7,733 nucleotides of DNA from Methylophilaceae bacterium (GTDB lineage Bacteria; Pseudomonadota; Gammaproteobacteria; Burkholderiales; Methylophilaceae), in assembly GCA_025362115.1 (NCBI GenBank), contig JANYIK010000135.1:1-7733 (forward strand). The letters run 5' to 3'. A program made the translations under genes and the position numbers. The notes beneath the pieces were generated by a model that saw nothing but the letters and a program-made list of their open reading frames with translations, made no database searches and had not been told where the DNA came from. This document shows, piece by piece, positions 1 to 6,159 of the stretch. The stretch's first letter is position 1; each line of letters starts with the position of its first letter.

Positions 1-62
1 ATGAGTAGATTGAGCGGCGGGAGCAGCAAAGCGCCGAAGATGTTAGTGAGTAACCAGTTCAT
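1..62 (-). CDS. N-terminus of a membrane protein, cut by the left edge (possibly YdcF/DUF218-like)
   Basis: An ATG on the minus strand at 62-60 opens a frame that stays open to the window edge, giving 20 residues. They start MNWLLTNIFGALLLPP and read as one hydrophobic segment with a double proline, as expected of the first membrane helix of an inner-membrane protein. From memory, similar openings occur in betaproteobacterial YdcF/ElyC-like (DUF218) proteins, but 20 residues cannot prove a family. The gene would be divergent from rplM across a 95-base gap. I see no clear Shine-Dalgarno (SD) sequence upstream of the ATG, which lowers confidence. Alternatives are another membrane protein or a chance open frame. 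Confidence 0.45.
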   Translation of the reverse strand, partial: MNWLLTNIFGALLLPPLNLL

Positions 63-90
63 AATAATTAGCTTGTAAGCGCAATTTTGT

Positions 91-120
91 TTGACATGAG
101 TCTTGAGTATGCCATACAAT
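91..120 (+). promoter_or_regulatory. sigma70-type promoter for rplM-rpsI
   Basis: A perfect -35 hexamer TTGACA (91-96) is followed after 18 bases by TACAAT (115-120), one mismatch from the -10 consensus. Transcription would start near 127, leaving a leader of about 30 bases before the rplM ATG. I see no ribosomal-protein feedback structure in this short leader. Confidence 0.8.
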
Positions 121-157
121 CGCGCCCTTATTTTTAAGCACAAGAACCCAGATTGAT

Positions 158-601
158 ATGAAAACTTTTTCCGCTAAATCGCACGAAGTGCAACGCGACT
201 GGTTTGTGGTAGATGCTGCAGACATGGTGCTAGGCCGTCTTGCCAGCGAAGTTGCCCGCCGTCTACGCGGCAAACATAAAACCATTTACACACCTCACGT
301 TGATACTGGCGATTACATCATCGTCGTTAACGCTGAGAAACTGCGCGTCACCGGCAACAAGGCTGAGGGCAAGATTTATCATCGCCACAGCGGTTTCCCA
401 GGCGGTATTTACAGCACCACATTCGCCAAGATGCAAGAGCGTTTTCCCGGTCGTGCGCTGGAAAAAGCGGTGAAGGGCATGTTGCCAAAGGGTCCGCTGG
501 GTTACGCGATGTTCAAGAAACTGAAAGTGTATGCTGGCGCTACGCACGAACATGCAGCACAGCAACCAAAACCACTGGTGATCAATAAGGAATTCGCATG
601 A
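158..601 (+). CDS. rplM: 50S ribosomal protein L13 (uL13)
   Basis: Large-subunit ribosomal protein uL13, 147 residues against about 142 in E. coli. It binds 23S rRNA early in 50S assembly. Recognisable blocks are the N-terminal KTFSAKSHEVQRDWFVVDA (2-20), LGRLASEVARRLRGKHK (25-41), and the family signature around KAVKGMLPKGPLGYAM (103-118). The ATG at 158 gives the standard N-terminus. The SD sequence ahead of it is weak. The stop TGA overlaps the start of rpsI in an ATGA, so the pair is translationally coupled, as in most bacteria. Expression is expected from the promoter at 91-120. Confidence 0.99.
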   Translation: MKTFSAKSHEVQRDWFVVDAADMVLGRLASEVARRLRGKHKTIYTPHVDTGDYIIVVNAEKLRVTGNKAEGKIYHRHSGFPGGIYSTTFAKMQERFPGRALEKAVKGMLPKGPLGYAMFKKLKVYAGATHEHAAQQPKPLVINKEFA

Positions 602-990
602 TAGGTAACTACAACTACGGCACCGGCCGCCGCAAAAGCTCGGTAGCACGCGTGTTCATCAAGTCTGGCAAGGGTAATATCGTGGTCAACGACAAGCCTG
701 TGGATCAATACTTCTCGCGCGAGACTTCGCGCATGGTACTGCGTCAGCCATTGGAGTTGACTAACAACCTGAGCAATTTTGACATCATGGTCAACGTGGT
801 GGGCGGTGGTGAATCCGGTCAGGCTGGTGCAGTGCGCCACGGCATTACTCGTGCGCTGATTGAATACGATGCCACGCTGAAATCAGAACTCAGCAAAGCG
901 GGCTTTGTGACTCGTGATGCGCGTGAAGTTGAACGTAAAAAAGTGGGCTTGCACAAAGCGCGCCGTCGTAAACAATTCTCCAAGCGTTAA
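598..990 (+). CDS. rpsI: 30S ribosomal protein S9 (uS9)
   Basis: Small-subunit ribosomal protein uS9, 130 residues, full length. The N-terminal block GTGRRKSSVARVF (8-20) and the family signature GGGESGQAGAVRHGITRAL (69-87) are intact. The basic tail ends RRRKQFSKR; in this family the tail reaches the P-site tRNA anticodon stem. The start overlaps the rplM stop by ATGA, and an AAGGA about eight bases upstream (inside the end of rplM) serves as SD. A terminator follows directly, so rplM-rpsI form a closed two-gene unit. Confidence 0.99.
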   Translation: MIGNYNYGTGRRKSSVARVFIKSGKGNIVVNDKPVDQYFSRETSRMVLRQPLELTNNLSNFDIMVNVVGGGESGQAGAVRHGITRALIEYDATLKSELSKAGFVTRDAREVERKKVGLHKARRRKQFSKR

Positions 991-1004
991 TTTGCGTTTG
1001 TTGG

Positions 1005-1038
1005 AAAGGCCGCACGGTGCGAACCCTGCGGCTTTTTT
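1005..1038 (+). terminator. rho-independent terminator after rpsI
   Basis: GCCGCA (1009-1014) pairs with TGCGGC (1027-1032). Inside, GGT (1016-1018) can pair with ACC (1023-1025) around a GCGA tetraloop. The stem is preceded by an A-run and followed by six T (1033-1038). The position, 15 bases after the rpsI stop, fits termination of the ribosomal protein unit. Confidence 0.85.
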
Positions 1039-1049
1039 GTTGCCTTTTT

Positions 1050-1080
1050 TTGACAGCGTGCATTACTATGCGAGTAGTAA
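1050..1080 (+). promoter_or_regulatory. candidate argC promoter
   Basis: A perfect TTGACA (1050-1055) begins right at the end of the second T-run after the rpsI terminator. The best -10 candidate is TAGTAA (1075-1080) at a long 19-base spacing, so only the -35 half is convincing. A promoter is expected here because argC follows a terminator. It would give a very short leader before the TTG start. Confidence 0.35.
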
Positions 1081-1109
1081 AAACCTATGAAATTGAAAGA
1101 GATACAGCT

Positions 1110-2147
1110 TTGAGCAAAATTAAAGTAGGAATAGTTGGCGGTACGGGGTATACCGGAGTCGAGTTGCTGCGGTTACTGGCACAGCATCCTCATGTAGAAA
1201 TCACCGCTATCACTTCGCGTGGTGAGGCGGGGCAGCGCGTGCCCGACATGTTTCCCAGCTTGCGTGGACATGTGGAGTTGACCTTTACCGATCCCGCACA
1301 AGCCGATTTGAAAAATTGCGACTTAGTGTTCTTCGCCACACCTAACGGCATTGCTATGCAACAGTCGCAAGCGTTGTTGGATGCGGGAGTACGGGTGATT
1401 GATTTAGCCGCGGATTTCCGCATCAAGGATATTCCAACCTGGGAGAAATGGTACGGCATGAGCCACGCCAGCCCCAAGCTGGTGACGGAGGCGGTATATG
1501 GTTTGCCTGAAATCAACCGTGAACAAATCAAAACTGCAAGGCTGGTTGCCAACCCTGGTTGCTACCCCACTGCGGTACAACTAGGCTTTTTGCCTTTGCT
1601 GGAGGCGGGTGTGGTGGATGCAGATCATTTGATCGCCGATGCCAAATCCGGCGTGAGCGGCGCTGGGCGTAAGGCCGAAGTGCATGCCTTGCTGGCGGAG
1701 GCGGCTGATAATTTCAAAGCTTATGCGGTTTCTGGGCATAGGCATTTGCCAGAAATTAGTCAGGGCTTAAGTGTGATGGCGAATGGCACCGTGGGCTTAA
1801 CTTTCGTGCCGCACTTAACGCCTATGATACGGGGCATACACGCTACACTCTACGCCACGCTTCAAAATGCACAGATGGATTTGCAAGCCTTGTTTGAGCA
1901 ACGCTATGCTAACGAGCCTTTTGTGGATGTGTTGCCAGTGGGCGCTCATCCGGAGACGCGTTCGGTCAGAGGTTCAAATATGTGTCGTATTGCCGTGCAT
2001 CAACCGCAAAGTGGTGATACGGTGGTGGTGTTGTCTGTGATAGATAACCTCGTCAAAGGTGCCGCCGGGCAGGCGGTACACAATATGAACCTAATGTTTG
2101 GAGTAGCTGAAATGACAGGATTGGAGCAGCTAGCACTTTCACCATGA
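1110..2147 (+). CDS. argC: N-acetyl-gamma-glutamyl-phosphate reductase
   Basis: Cytoplasmic enzyme of arginine biosynthesis. It reduces N-acetyl-gamma-glutamyl phosphate to N-acetylglutamate 5-semialdehyde with NADPH. From the TTG at 1110 the protein has 345 residues, the family's usual size. The nucleotide-binding loop GIVGGTGYTG lies at 7-16. The catalytic cysteine is C151 in NPGCYPT, and the active-site GHRH motif is at 209-212. I chose TTG because homologues begin just before KVGIVGG and a purine-rich AAAGAGA (1096-1102) sits at SD distance. An in-frame ATG at 1068 would add 14 atypical residues, and the open frame also runs back into the rpsI terminator. The stop overlaps the next start by ATGA, so the following gene is probably co-translated. 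Confidence 0.96.
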   Translation: MSKIKVGIVGGTGYTGVELLRLLAQHPHVEITAITSRGEAGQRVPDMFPSLRGHVELTFTDPAQADLKNCDLVFFATPNGIAMQQSQALLDAGVRVIDLAADFRIKDIPTWEKWYGMSHASPKLVTEAVYGLPEINREQIKTARLVANPGCYPTAVQLGFLPLLEAGVVDADHLIADAKSGVSGAGRKAEVHALLAEAADNFKAYAVSGHRHLPEISQGLSVMANGTVGLTFVPHLTPMIRGIHATLYATLQNAQMDLQALFEQRYANEPFVDVLPVGAHPETRSVRGSNMCRIAVHQPQSGDTVVVLSVIDNLVKGAAGQAVHNMNLMFGVAEMTGLEQLALSP

Positions 2148-2851
2148 GAAATCTGACACGTGCTTTACGTCTTCGTTTTGGAGTCTCCGCGCAAAATGTT
2201 GCTGTGCGTGCGGAAATTCCATGGTATTGGCGCGCATTCTGGACGATAGTGTTGGTGGTATTCGGTTTTGGCCTTGGTTATTGGCGTTATGCTAGCGATA
2301 GCACCGCGCAATTACGCGACGATGTGCAGCGACTTGAGCAAGAGAATCGTCAGTTGCGCACGCAAAGTATCCATGTGGAAAGCCAGCAGCAAGTCACGCA
2401 AGTGGCACAAAAAGATTTGGCCAAAGACATCGCGGTGTTGCAGGAAGAAAATGTACAATTAAAAGAAGATATTGGTTTCTACAAAAGTATTTTGGAGGAT
2501 AGTTCCAGTGTTGCGGTGGTTAAATTCCATAGCATCAAGGTGACTAAATCCAGCAAAGCAGGCGAATATCTATTCCGTATACTGCTCATCCAGTCTGGCA
2601 AGCACGACAAGAGCGTACAGGGTCGGTTGCAACTGGAAATGAATGGCACCGAGGATGGGAAGCCCGTCACCAAGATTATTGCTGCTGGTACAGAACCCAA
2701 AGGTAGTTTCAAGATCAACTTTAAGTATTATCAGCCCGTTGAGGGAAGTTTCACCGTAGCTGATAAAATGACGGTGACAGGGGTGCAGGCCAAATTTTTC
2801 CAAGCCGGATTTTCAGACGTTAAGCTGACGCAATCAGCTACTTTGCCTTAA
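2144..2851 (+). CDS. Membrane-anchored coiled-coil protein of unknown function (DUF6776-like)
   Basis: A 235-residue protein with no function I can assign. A basic N-terminus (1-25) is followed by one hydrophobic helix at about 29-47, rich in W, V, F and G. A heptad-like coiled coil with many Q, E, L and V residues spans about 55-118. The C-terminal part (about 122-235) is rich in alternating polar and hydrophobic residues and looks like a beta-type domain. The layout suggests a single-pass inner-membrane protein with the coiled coil and C-terminal domain in the periplasm (positive-inside rule). Betaproteobacteria often carry such a protein between argC and bactofilin; I believe it is catalogued as DUF6776, though I cannot check that here. 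It overlaps argC by ATGA and lies 10 bases upstream of the bactofilin gene. That hints at a role with the bactofilin scaffold, but this is inference. Confidence 0.9.
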   Translation: MRNLTRALRLRFGVSAQNVAVRAEIPWYWRAFWTIVLVVFGFGLGYWRYASDSTAQLRDDVQRLEQENRQLRTQSIHVESQQQVTQVAQKDLAKDIAVLQEENVQLKEDIGFYKSILEDSSSVAVVKFHSIKVTKSSKAGEYLFRILLIQSGKHDKSVQGRLQLEMNGTEDGKPVTKIIAAGTEPKGSFKINFKYYQPVEGSFTVADKMTVTGVQAKFFQAGFSDVKLTQSATLP

Positions 2852-2861
2852 AGGAATTGCA

Positions 2862-3248
2862 ATGTTTTTTAAGAAAAATATGACCCCACAGAGCCGTATA
2901 GAAACCTTGATAGGCGCGGCTACGGTGATTGAAGGCGACGTTGAGTTCAGCGGTGGTTTGCGGATTGACGGCACGGTGAATGGTAATGTCAATGAAGTGA
3001 GCGTGCAGCCCAGCACCTTGATTGTGAGTGAGCAAGGACGGGTGGATGGTTCAATCTCCGTTTCTCATGCCACCATCAACGGCATTGTGAATGGGCCGGT
3101 ACATGCTACGGAATATGTAGAGTTGCAGGCCAAAGCACGGGTAACCGGCGATGTGCGCTATAAAACGCTGGAAATGTTTGTAGGCGCGGTGGTGGATGGC
3201 AAGCTGATCCACATTGAATCTTTAGGCCACAATTCGGTCGAAGATTGA
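2862..3248 (+). CDS. Bactofilin (polymer-forming cytoskeletal protein)
   Basis: A 128-residue bactofilin. These proteins polymerise without nucleotides into filaments on the inner face of the membrane and localise cell-wall enzymes. After a short tail the IETLIG block (13-18) leads into the right-handed beta-helix core. It has repeating turns with G/D/V spacing, such as IEGDVEF, LRIDGTVNGNV, GRVDGSISV, ATINGIVNGPV and ARVTGDV, up to about 113, followed by a disordered tail. The N-terminal MFFKK is short, hydrophobic then basic, and resembles the membrane-targeting tails described in bactofilins. An AAGGA (2851-2855) overlaps the stop of the preceding gene at good SD distance, so the two are probably co-translated. 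The usual partner, an M23 peptidase, is not adjacent. Confidence 0.95.
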   Translation: MFFKKNMTPQSRIETLIGAATVIEGDVEFSGGLRIDGTVNGNVNEVSVQPSTLIVSEQGRVDGSISVSHATINGIVNGPVHATEYVELQAKARVTGDVRYKTLEMFVGAVVDGKLIHIESLGHNSVED

Positions 3249-3273
3249 CCGTATCTTATATGCGGCGCATAAT
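3245..3273 (+). promoter_or_regulatory. sigma70-type promoter for erpA
   Basis: TTGACC (3245-3250) and CATAAT (3268-3273) each differ from consensus at one base and are exactly 17 bases apart. The bactofilin stop codon (3246-3248) lies inside the -35 box. A start near 3280 would leave a leader of about 30 bases. I could not identify an IscR site by eye. Confidence 0.7.
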
Positions 3274-3308
3274 CTAATGCTGTTTTAGAGACTAGAAGGA
3301 ACACAGAA

Positions 3309-3659
3309 ATGAACGCAATGACCGAAATGCCCAGCCCCATTATTTTTACCGACAGCGCTGCTAGCAAAGTGAGCGAACTGATTGCGGAAGAAGGTACGCC
3401 AGATTTGAAACTGCGCGTGTTTGTTTCGGGCGGCGGCTGCTCTGGTTTTCAATATGGGTTTACTTTTGATGAAGAAGTGAATGACGACGATACTGTGGTG
3501 GAGAAGGCGGGCGTTACTTTGCTGATTGATTCCATGAGCCTGCAATACTTGGCAGGTGCCGAGATTGACTATACCGATGGCTTGCAAGGTTCGCAGTTCG
3601 TGATCAAGAATCCAACCGCGACCAGTACCTGTGGGTGTGGGTCTTCATTCTCAGTGTAA
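3309..3659 (+). CDS. erpA: A-type iron-sulfur cluster carrier ErpA
   Basis: A 116-residue A-type carrier of the HesB/IscA family. It receives Fe-S clusters from the scaffold and passes them to apo-enzymes, including those of isoprenoid synthesis and respiration. The three conserved cluster ligands are C44 in SGGGCSGFQYGF, and C108 and C110 in the C-terminal CGCGSSFSV. The length and the FTDSAASKV start match ErpA. The ATG at 3309 has a strong AGAAGGA (3294-3300) eight bases upstream. erpA has its own promoter and is followed by a bidirectional terminator, so it can be expressed apart from the argC-bactofilin unit. Confidence 0.97.
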   Translation: MNAMTEMPSPIIFTDSAASKVSELIAEEGTPDLKLRVFVSGGGCSGFQYGFTFDEEVNDDDTVVEKAGVTLLIDSMSLQYLAGAEIDYTDGLQGSQFVIKNPTATSTCGCGSSFSV

Positions 3660-3673
3660 GAGAAAAAGATGTT

Positions 3674-3704
3674 AAAAAAGCCGCTACTGTGTAGCGGCTT
3701 TTTT
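3674..3704. terminator. Bidirectional rho-independent terminator between erpA and citrate synthase
   Basis: Six A (3674-3679) precede GCCGCTAC (3680-3687), a 3-base loop, GTAGCGGC (3691-3698) and six T (3699-3704). The stem has 8 GC-rich pairs plus the A/T extension, and it reads as a terminator on both strands. It serves the convergent erpA and citrate synthase genes. Confidence 0.93.
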
Positions 3705-3731
3705 ATTACCCAACGCTGGAGCTTACGAATC

Positions 3732-3754
3732 TTAATCAGCTTAACGCTGATTAA
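3732..3754. other. Perfect 9-bp hairpin spanning the citrate synthase stop codon
   Basis: TTAATCAGC (3732-3740) and GCTGATTAA (3746-3754) are perfect inverted copies around the 5-base loop TTAAC. The citrate synthase stop codon (3743-3741) lies in the loop, so the last codons form one arm. No T-run follows on either strand, so it is not a terminator by itself. It lies upstream of the bidirectional terminator in the citrate synthase transcript and could protect the mRNA 3' end. Confidence 0.6.
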
Positions 3755-5033
3755 CTGGCACCACGTCACGGCGGATTTCGCCCGTGTATAACTGGCGTGG
3801 ACGCCCGATCTTGGCCTCAGGATGGGTAATCATCTCACTCCATTGTGCTACCCAGCCTGCCGTTCTTGCTAACGCGAAGATGGCGGTAAACATGTTGGTT
3901 GGAATGCCCATTGCACGCAGTACGATGCCAGAGTAGAAGTCTACGTTAGGGTAGAGTTTTTTGCTGATGAAGTAGTCGTCCTCCAGCGCGATTTTTTCTA
4001 GTGCCAGCGCGATTTTGAACAGCGGATCGCTGGTCAAACCCAGTTCGTTGAGAACTTCGTGGCAAGTATGGCGCATCATGCTGGCTATGGGATCCATGTT
4101 TTTATATTCGCGATGACCAAAGCCCATCAGCCGGAATGAATCATTTTTATCTTTGGCGCGCTCTATACACTTACCAATGTTGTTGACGCTACCTATTTCT
4201 TCCAACATTTGTAGCACGGCTTCATTCGCACCGCCGTGGGCAGGTCCCCACAGCGAGGCAATACCAGCTGCGATACAGGCGAAAGGATTGGCTCCGCTAG
4301 AGCCAGTGAGGCGCACGGTCGATGTAGAGGCGTTCTGCTCGTGATCCGCATGTAATATTAAAATACGCTCCAACGCTTTGACTAGTACCGGGTTGGGGAT
4401 ATACGTGTCGCAGGGTGTCGCGAACATCATGTGCATAAAGTTAGCTGCGTAATCCAGTCTATTTTGTGGATATACGAAGGGTTGACCGATCGTGTATTTG
4501 TAACTCCAGGCTGCGACGGTAGGAATCTTTGCTAACAAACGGAGTGCGGCGATTTCGCGTTGTTGTGGATTGGTGATATCGGAGCTTTCTGGATAAAAAG
4601 CGGCCATCGCTCCCACTACCGAGACCATCACCGCCATGGGATGTGCATCCCGCCTGAACCCGCGGAACACGGTACTCATTTGGTCGTGCAGCATAGTGTG
4701 GGCGCGAATAGTATCGGCGAAGCTTTGGCTCTCAGCAGCGTTTGGCAACTCGCCTTTAATCAACAAGTGGGCGACATCGGTAAAGTTACATTGCTCTGCC
4801 AATTGCTCGATAGGGTAGCCGCGGTAGTACAGCAAGCCTTTGTCGCCATCAATAAAGGTGATGCTAGAGCTACAGCTGGCGGTGGAAACAAAGCCTGGAT
4901 CGTAAGTGAAATAGCCGTGCTGACCCAAGGCGCGGATGTCTATCACGTCGCTGCCCAGTGTGCCTGACAGCACAGGCAGCTCGATGGCTTTGGCACCATT
5001 GTCGAAAGTAATCGTTGCTTTGTTTGATTTCAT
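3741..5033 (-). CDS. gltA: Citrate synthase, hexameric (type II) form with an altered active-site residue
   Basis: Condenses acetyl-CoA with oxaloacetate to citrate, the entry step of the TCA cycle. The 430 residues align end to end with the E. coli-type enzyme: GTLGSDVIDIR, DPGFVSTASC, ITFIDGDKG, FRRDAHPMAVM and YTIGQPFVYP. Conserved active-site residues are H231 (HADHEQNAST), H266 (WGPAHGGANEA), H307 (MGFGHR), D365 (NVDFYSG), R390 (ARTAGW) and R411 (GRPRQLYTG). One is missing: the segment normally read as GHRVYKNYDPRA is GHREYKNMDPIA here, so I316 replaces the arginine equivalent to E. coli R314 and pig R329, an oxaloacetate ligand. I chose the ATG at 5033 because MKSNKATITF matches family N-termini; upstream codons overlap anmK. 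It follows anmK by 13 bases. It may be a paralogue with changed activity. Confidence 0.93.
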   Translation of the reverse strand: MKSNKATITFDNGAKAIELPVLSGTLGSDVIDIRALGQHGYFTYDPGFVSTASCSSSITFIDGDKGLLYYRGYPIEQLAEQCNFTDVAHLLIKGELPNAAESQSFADTIRAHTMLHDQMSTVFRGFRRDAHPMAVMVSVVGAMAAFYPESSDITNPQQREIAALRLLAKIPTVAAWSYKYTIGQPFVYPQNRLDYAANFMHMMFATPCDTYIPNPVLVKALERILILHADHEQNASTSTVRLTGSSGANPFACIAAGIASLWGPAHGGANEAVLQMLEEIGSVNNIGKCIERAKDKNDSFRLMGFGHREYKNMDPIASMMRHTCHEVLNELGLTSDPLFKIALALEKIALEDDYFISKKLYPNVDFYSGIVLRAMGIPTNMFTAIFALARTAGWVAQWSEMITHPEAKIGRPRQLYTGEIRRDVVPVNQR

Positions 5034-5040
5034 AAACCTG

Positions 5041-5049
5041 ATTGTATCA
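5041..5049 (-). promoter_or_regulatory. Possible extended -10 promoter for citrate synthase
   Basis: On the minus strand the anmK-gltA junction reads TGATACAAT, an extended -10 (TGn then TACAAT, 5046-5041), and the TGA is the anmK stop codon. I see no good -35. Initiation about seven bases downstream would fall at or next to the ATG, giving a nearly leaderless message. Co-transcription from anmK is the simpler alternative. Confidence 0.3.
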
Positions 5050-6126
5050 AGCTGCGGGGTAAATCGCACCGAGTACACGGTAACCTTTTGCACCAGTCAC
5101 AACTGGTAAGTTGCCCGGTTTGCCTTCTAACGTTTGTTTGGCCAGCCAGGCGAAGGCGGCGGCTTCGACCCAATCAGCACCGATGCCGAGCTCGTCAGTG
5201 AGCCCGATTTTGAAGGGTAATAGCTGATGCAGCCGTGTTTTTAACGCGTCGTTATGCGCACCACCTCCACATAGATAAAGAGCTTGTGTCCCTGGACAAT
5301 ATTGTCGTACTGCATCGGCAATAGCACGTGCAGTGAACTCCAGTAGAGTGGCTTGTACGTCTTGCGGTTTATATTCCGGTTTTAGCATTTGCTCCAGCCA
5401 GGCTAAATTAAACATGTCTCGCCCAGTACTTTTGGGCGGAGCCAACTTGAAAAATGGATGCGCCAGTAGTTCATTCAGCAATTGGGCAATAACTATGCCA
5501 CTAGCAGCCCAGATGCCATCACGATCATAGGCTTGGCCAGTGTGGAGTTGACACCAGGCATCCATGAGGAGATTGCCCAAACCACAATCAAAACCTGAAA
5601 CGGCACCATTACAGGGCAAATCAGTGAGGTTACTGATGCCGCCGATGTTCAGAATGGTGCGGTGAATGCTGGCATGAGCGAATACGCCTTGATGAAATGC
5701 CGGCACTAGCGGTGCGCCTTGGCCACCCGCGGCGATGTCGCGACTACGAAAATCCGCTACCACAGTGATGCCAGTGAGTTCGGCCAGCAGTGCGGGGTTG
5801 TTGAGTTGTAGGGTAAAGCCAAGTTCTGGCCTGTGCCTGATGGTTTGACCGTGACAGCCAATGGCGTAAATTGGCATACCATCTAACAGTTCTTTAGTGG
5901 CCCGTGCATAAAGCTGTGTCAGTTGATTAGCGACGAGCTGACTTTGCTCCAGCTCATTATGTTGCGGAGTGTGTAGTGCTAACAACGCCTTTTTCAGCGT
6001 GGCAGGGTAAGGCAAGAAAAAGGTGCGCTCTACGGCGCAGTGCCCGGCATTAAATGCTACGCGTACCGCATCCACGCCATCCAGACTAGTGCCGGACATG
6101 AGACCTATGTAGTGAGAGTTCTGCAA
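5047..6126 (-). CDS. anmK: Anhydro-N-acetylmuramic acid kinase
   Basis: Cytoplasmic enzyme of cell-wall recycling. It opens the anhydro ring of 1,6-anhydro-MurNAc and phosphorylates it to MurNAc-6-phosphate. The 359 residues match the family length (about 370). Visible motifs are GLMSGTSLDGVDA (8-20, nucleotide binding), GCHGQTIRHRP (90-100), VADFRSRDIAAGGQGAPLVP (123-142), NIGGISNLTDL (160-170) and CGGGAHN (286-292). The catalytic aspartate corresponds to D180 in GFDCGLGNLLMDAW, a block I recall as GFDTGPGN in most relatives, so two neighbouring positions differ here. The start is TTG at 6126: a stop lies six codons upstream in frame and no ATG lies between. There is no visible SD. It is divergent from tyrS and lies 13 bases upstream of gltA. 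Confidence 0.95.
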   Translation of the reverse strand: MQNSHYIGLMSGTSLDGVDAVRVAFNAGHCAVERTFFLPYPATLKKALLALHTPQHNELEQSQLVANQLTQLYARATKELLDGMPIYAIGCHGQTIRHRPELGFTLQLNNPALLAELTGITVVADFRSRDIAAGGQGAPLVPAFHQGVFAHASIHRTILNIGGISNLTDLPCNGAVSGFDCGLGNLLMDAWCQLHTGQAYDRDGIWAASGIVIAQLLNELLAHPFFKLAPPKSTGRDMFNLAWLEQMLKPEYKPQDVQATLLEFTARAIADAVRQYCPGTQALYLCGGGAHNDALKTRLHQLLPFKIGLTDELGIGADWVEAAAFAWLAKQTLEGKPGNLPVVTGAKGYRVLGAIYPAA

Positions 6127-6153
6127 TTTAATGAAGGGTCGTCAGATTGACGG

Positions 6154-6159
6154 TAGAAT
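6154..6159 (+). promoter_or_regulatory. Candidate -10 element for tyrS
   Basis: TAGAAT (6154-6159) is one mismatch from the -10 consensus and lies in the 105-base gap between anmK and tyrS. A TTGACG at 6147-6152 is too close to act as its -35, and I see no good hexamer 16-18 bases upstream. Treat it as a weak candidate. I found no convincing minus-strand promoter for anmK in the same gap. Confidence 0.3.

Noticed and set aside
1..78. Plus-strand open frame of 25 codons starting with ATG at base 1 and ending TAA at 76-78
   Set aside because: No upstream context is visible, there are no family features, and the minus-strand hydrophobic reading of the same bases makes better sense.
263..840. 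Long minus-strand open frames (about 110-130 codons) opposite rplM and rpsI
   Set aside because: These are antisense shadows of highly conserved ribosomal protein genes, and their composition is not protein-like.
3249..3308. IscR binding site in front of erpA
   Set aside because: IscR control of erpA is known in E. coli, but I could not find a convincing match to its motif by eye.
4560..4967. 135-codon plus-strand open frame inside the citrate synthase gene
   Set aside because: It lies wholly antisense to a well-conserved gene, the translation has no recognisable motif, and no SD supports it.
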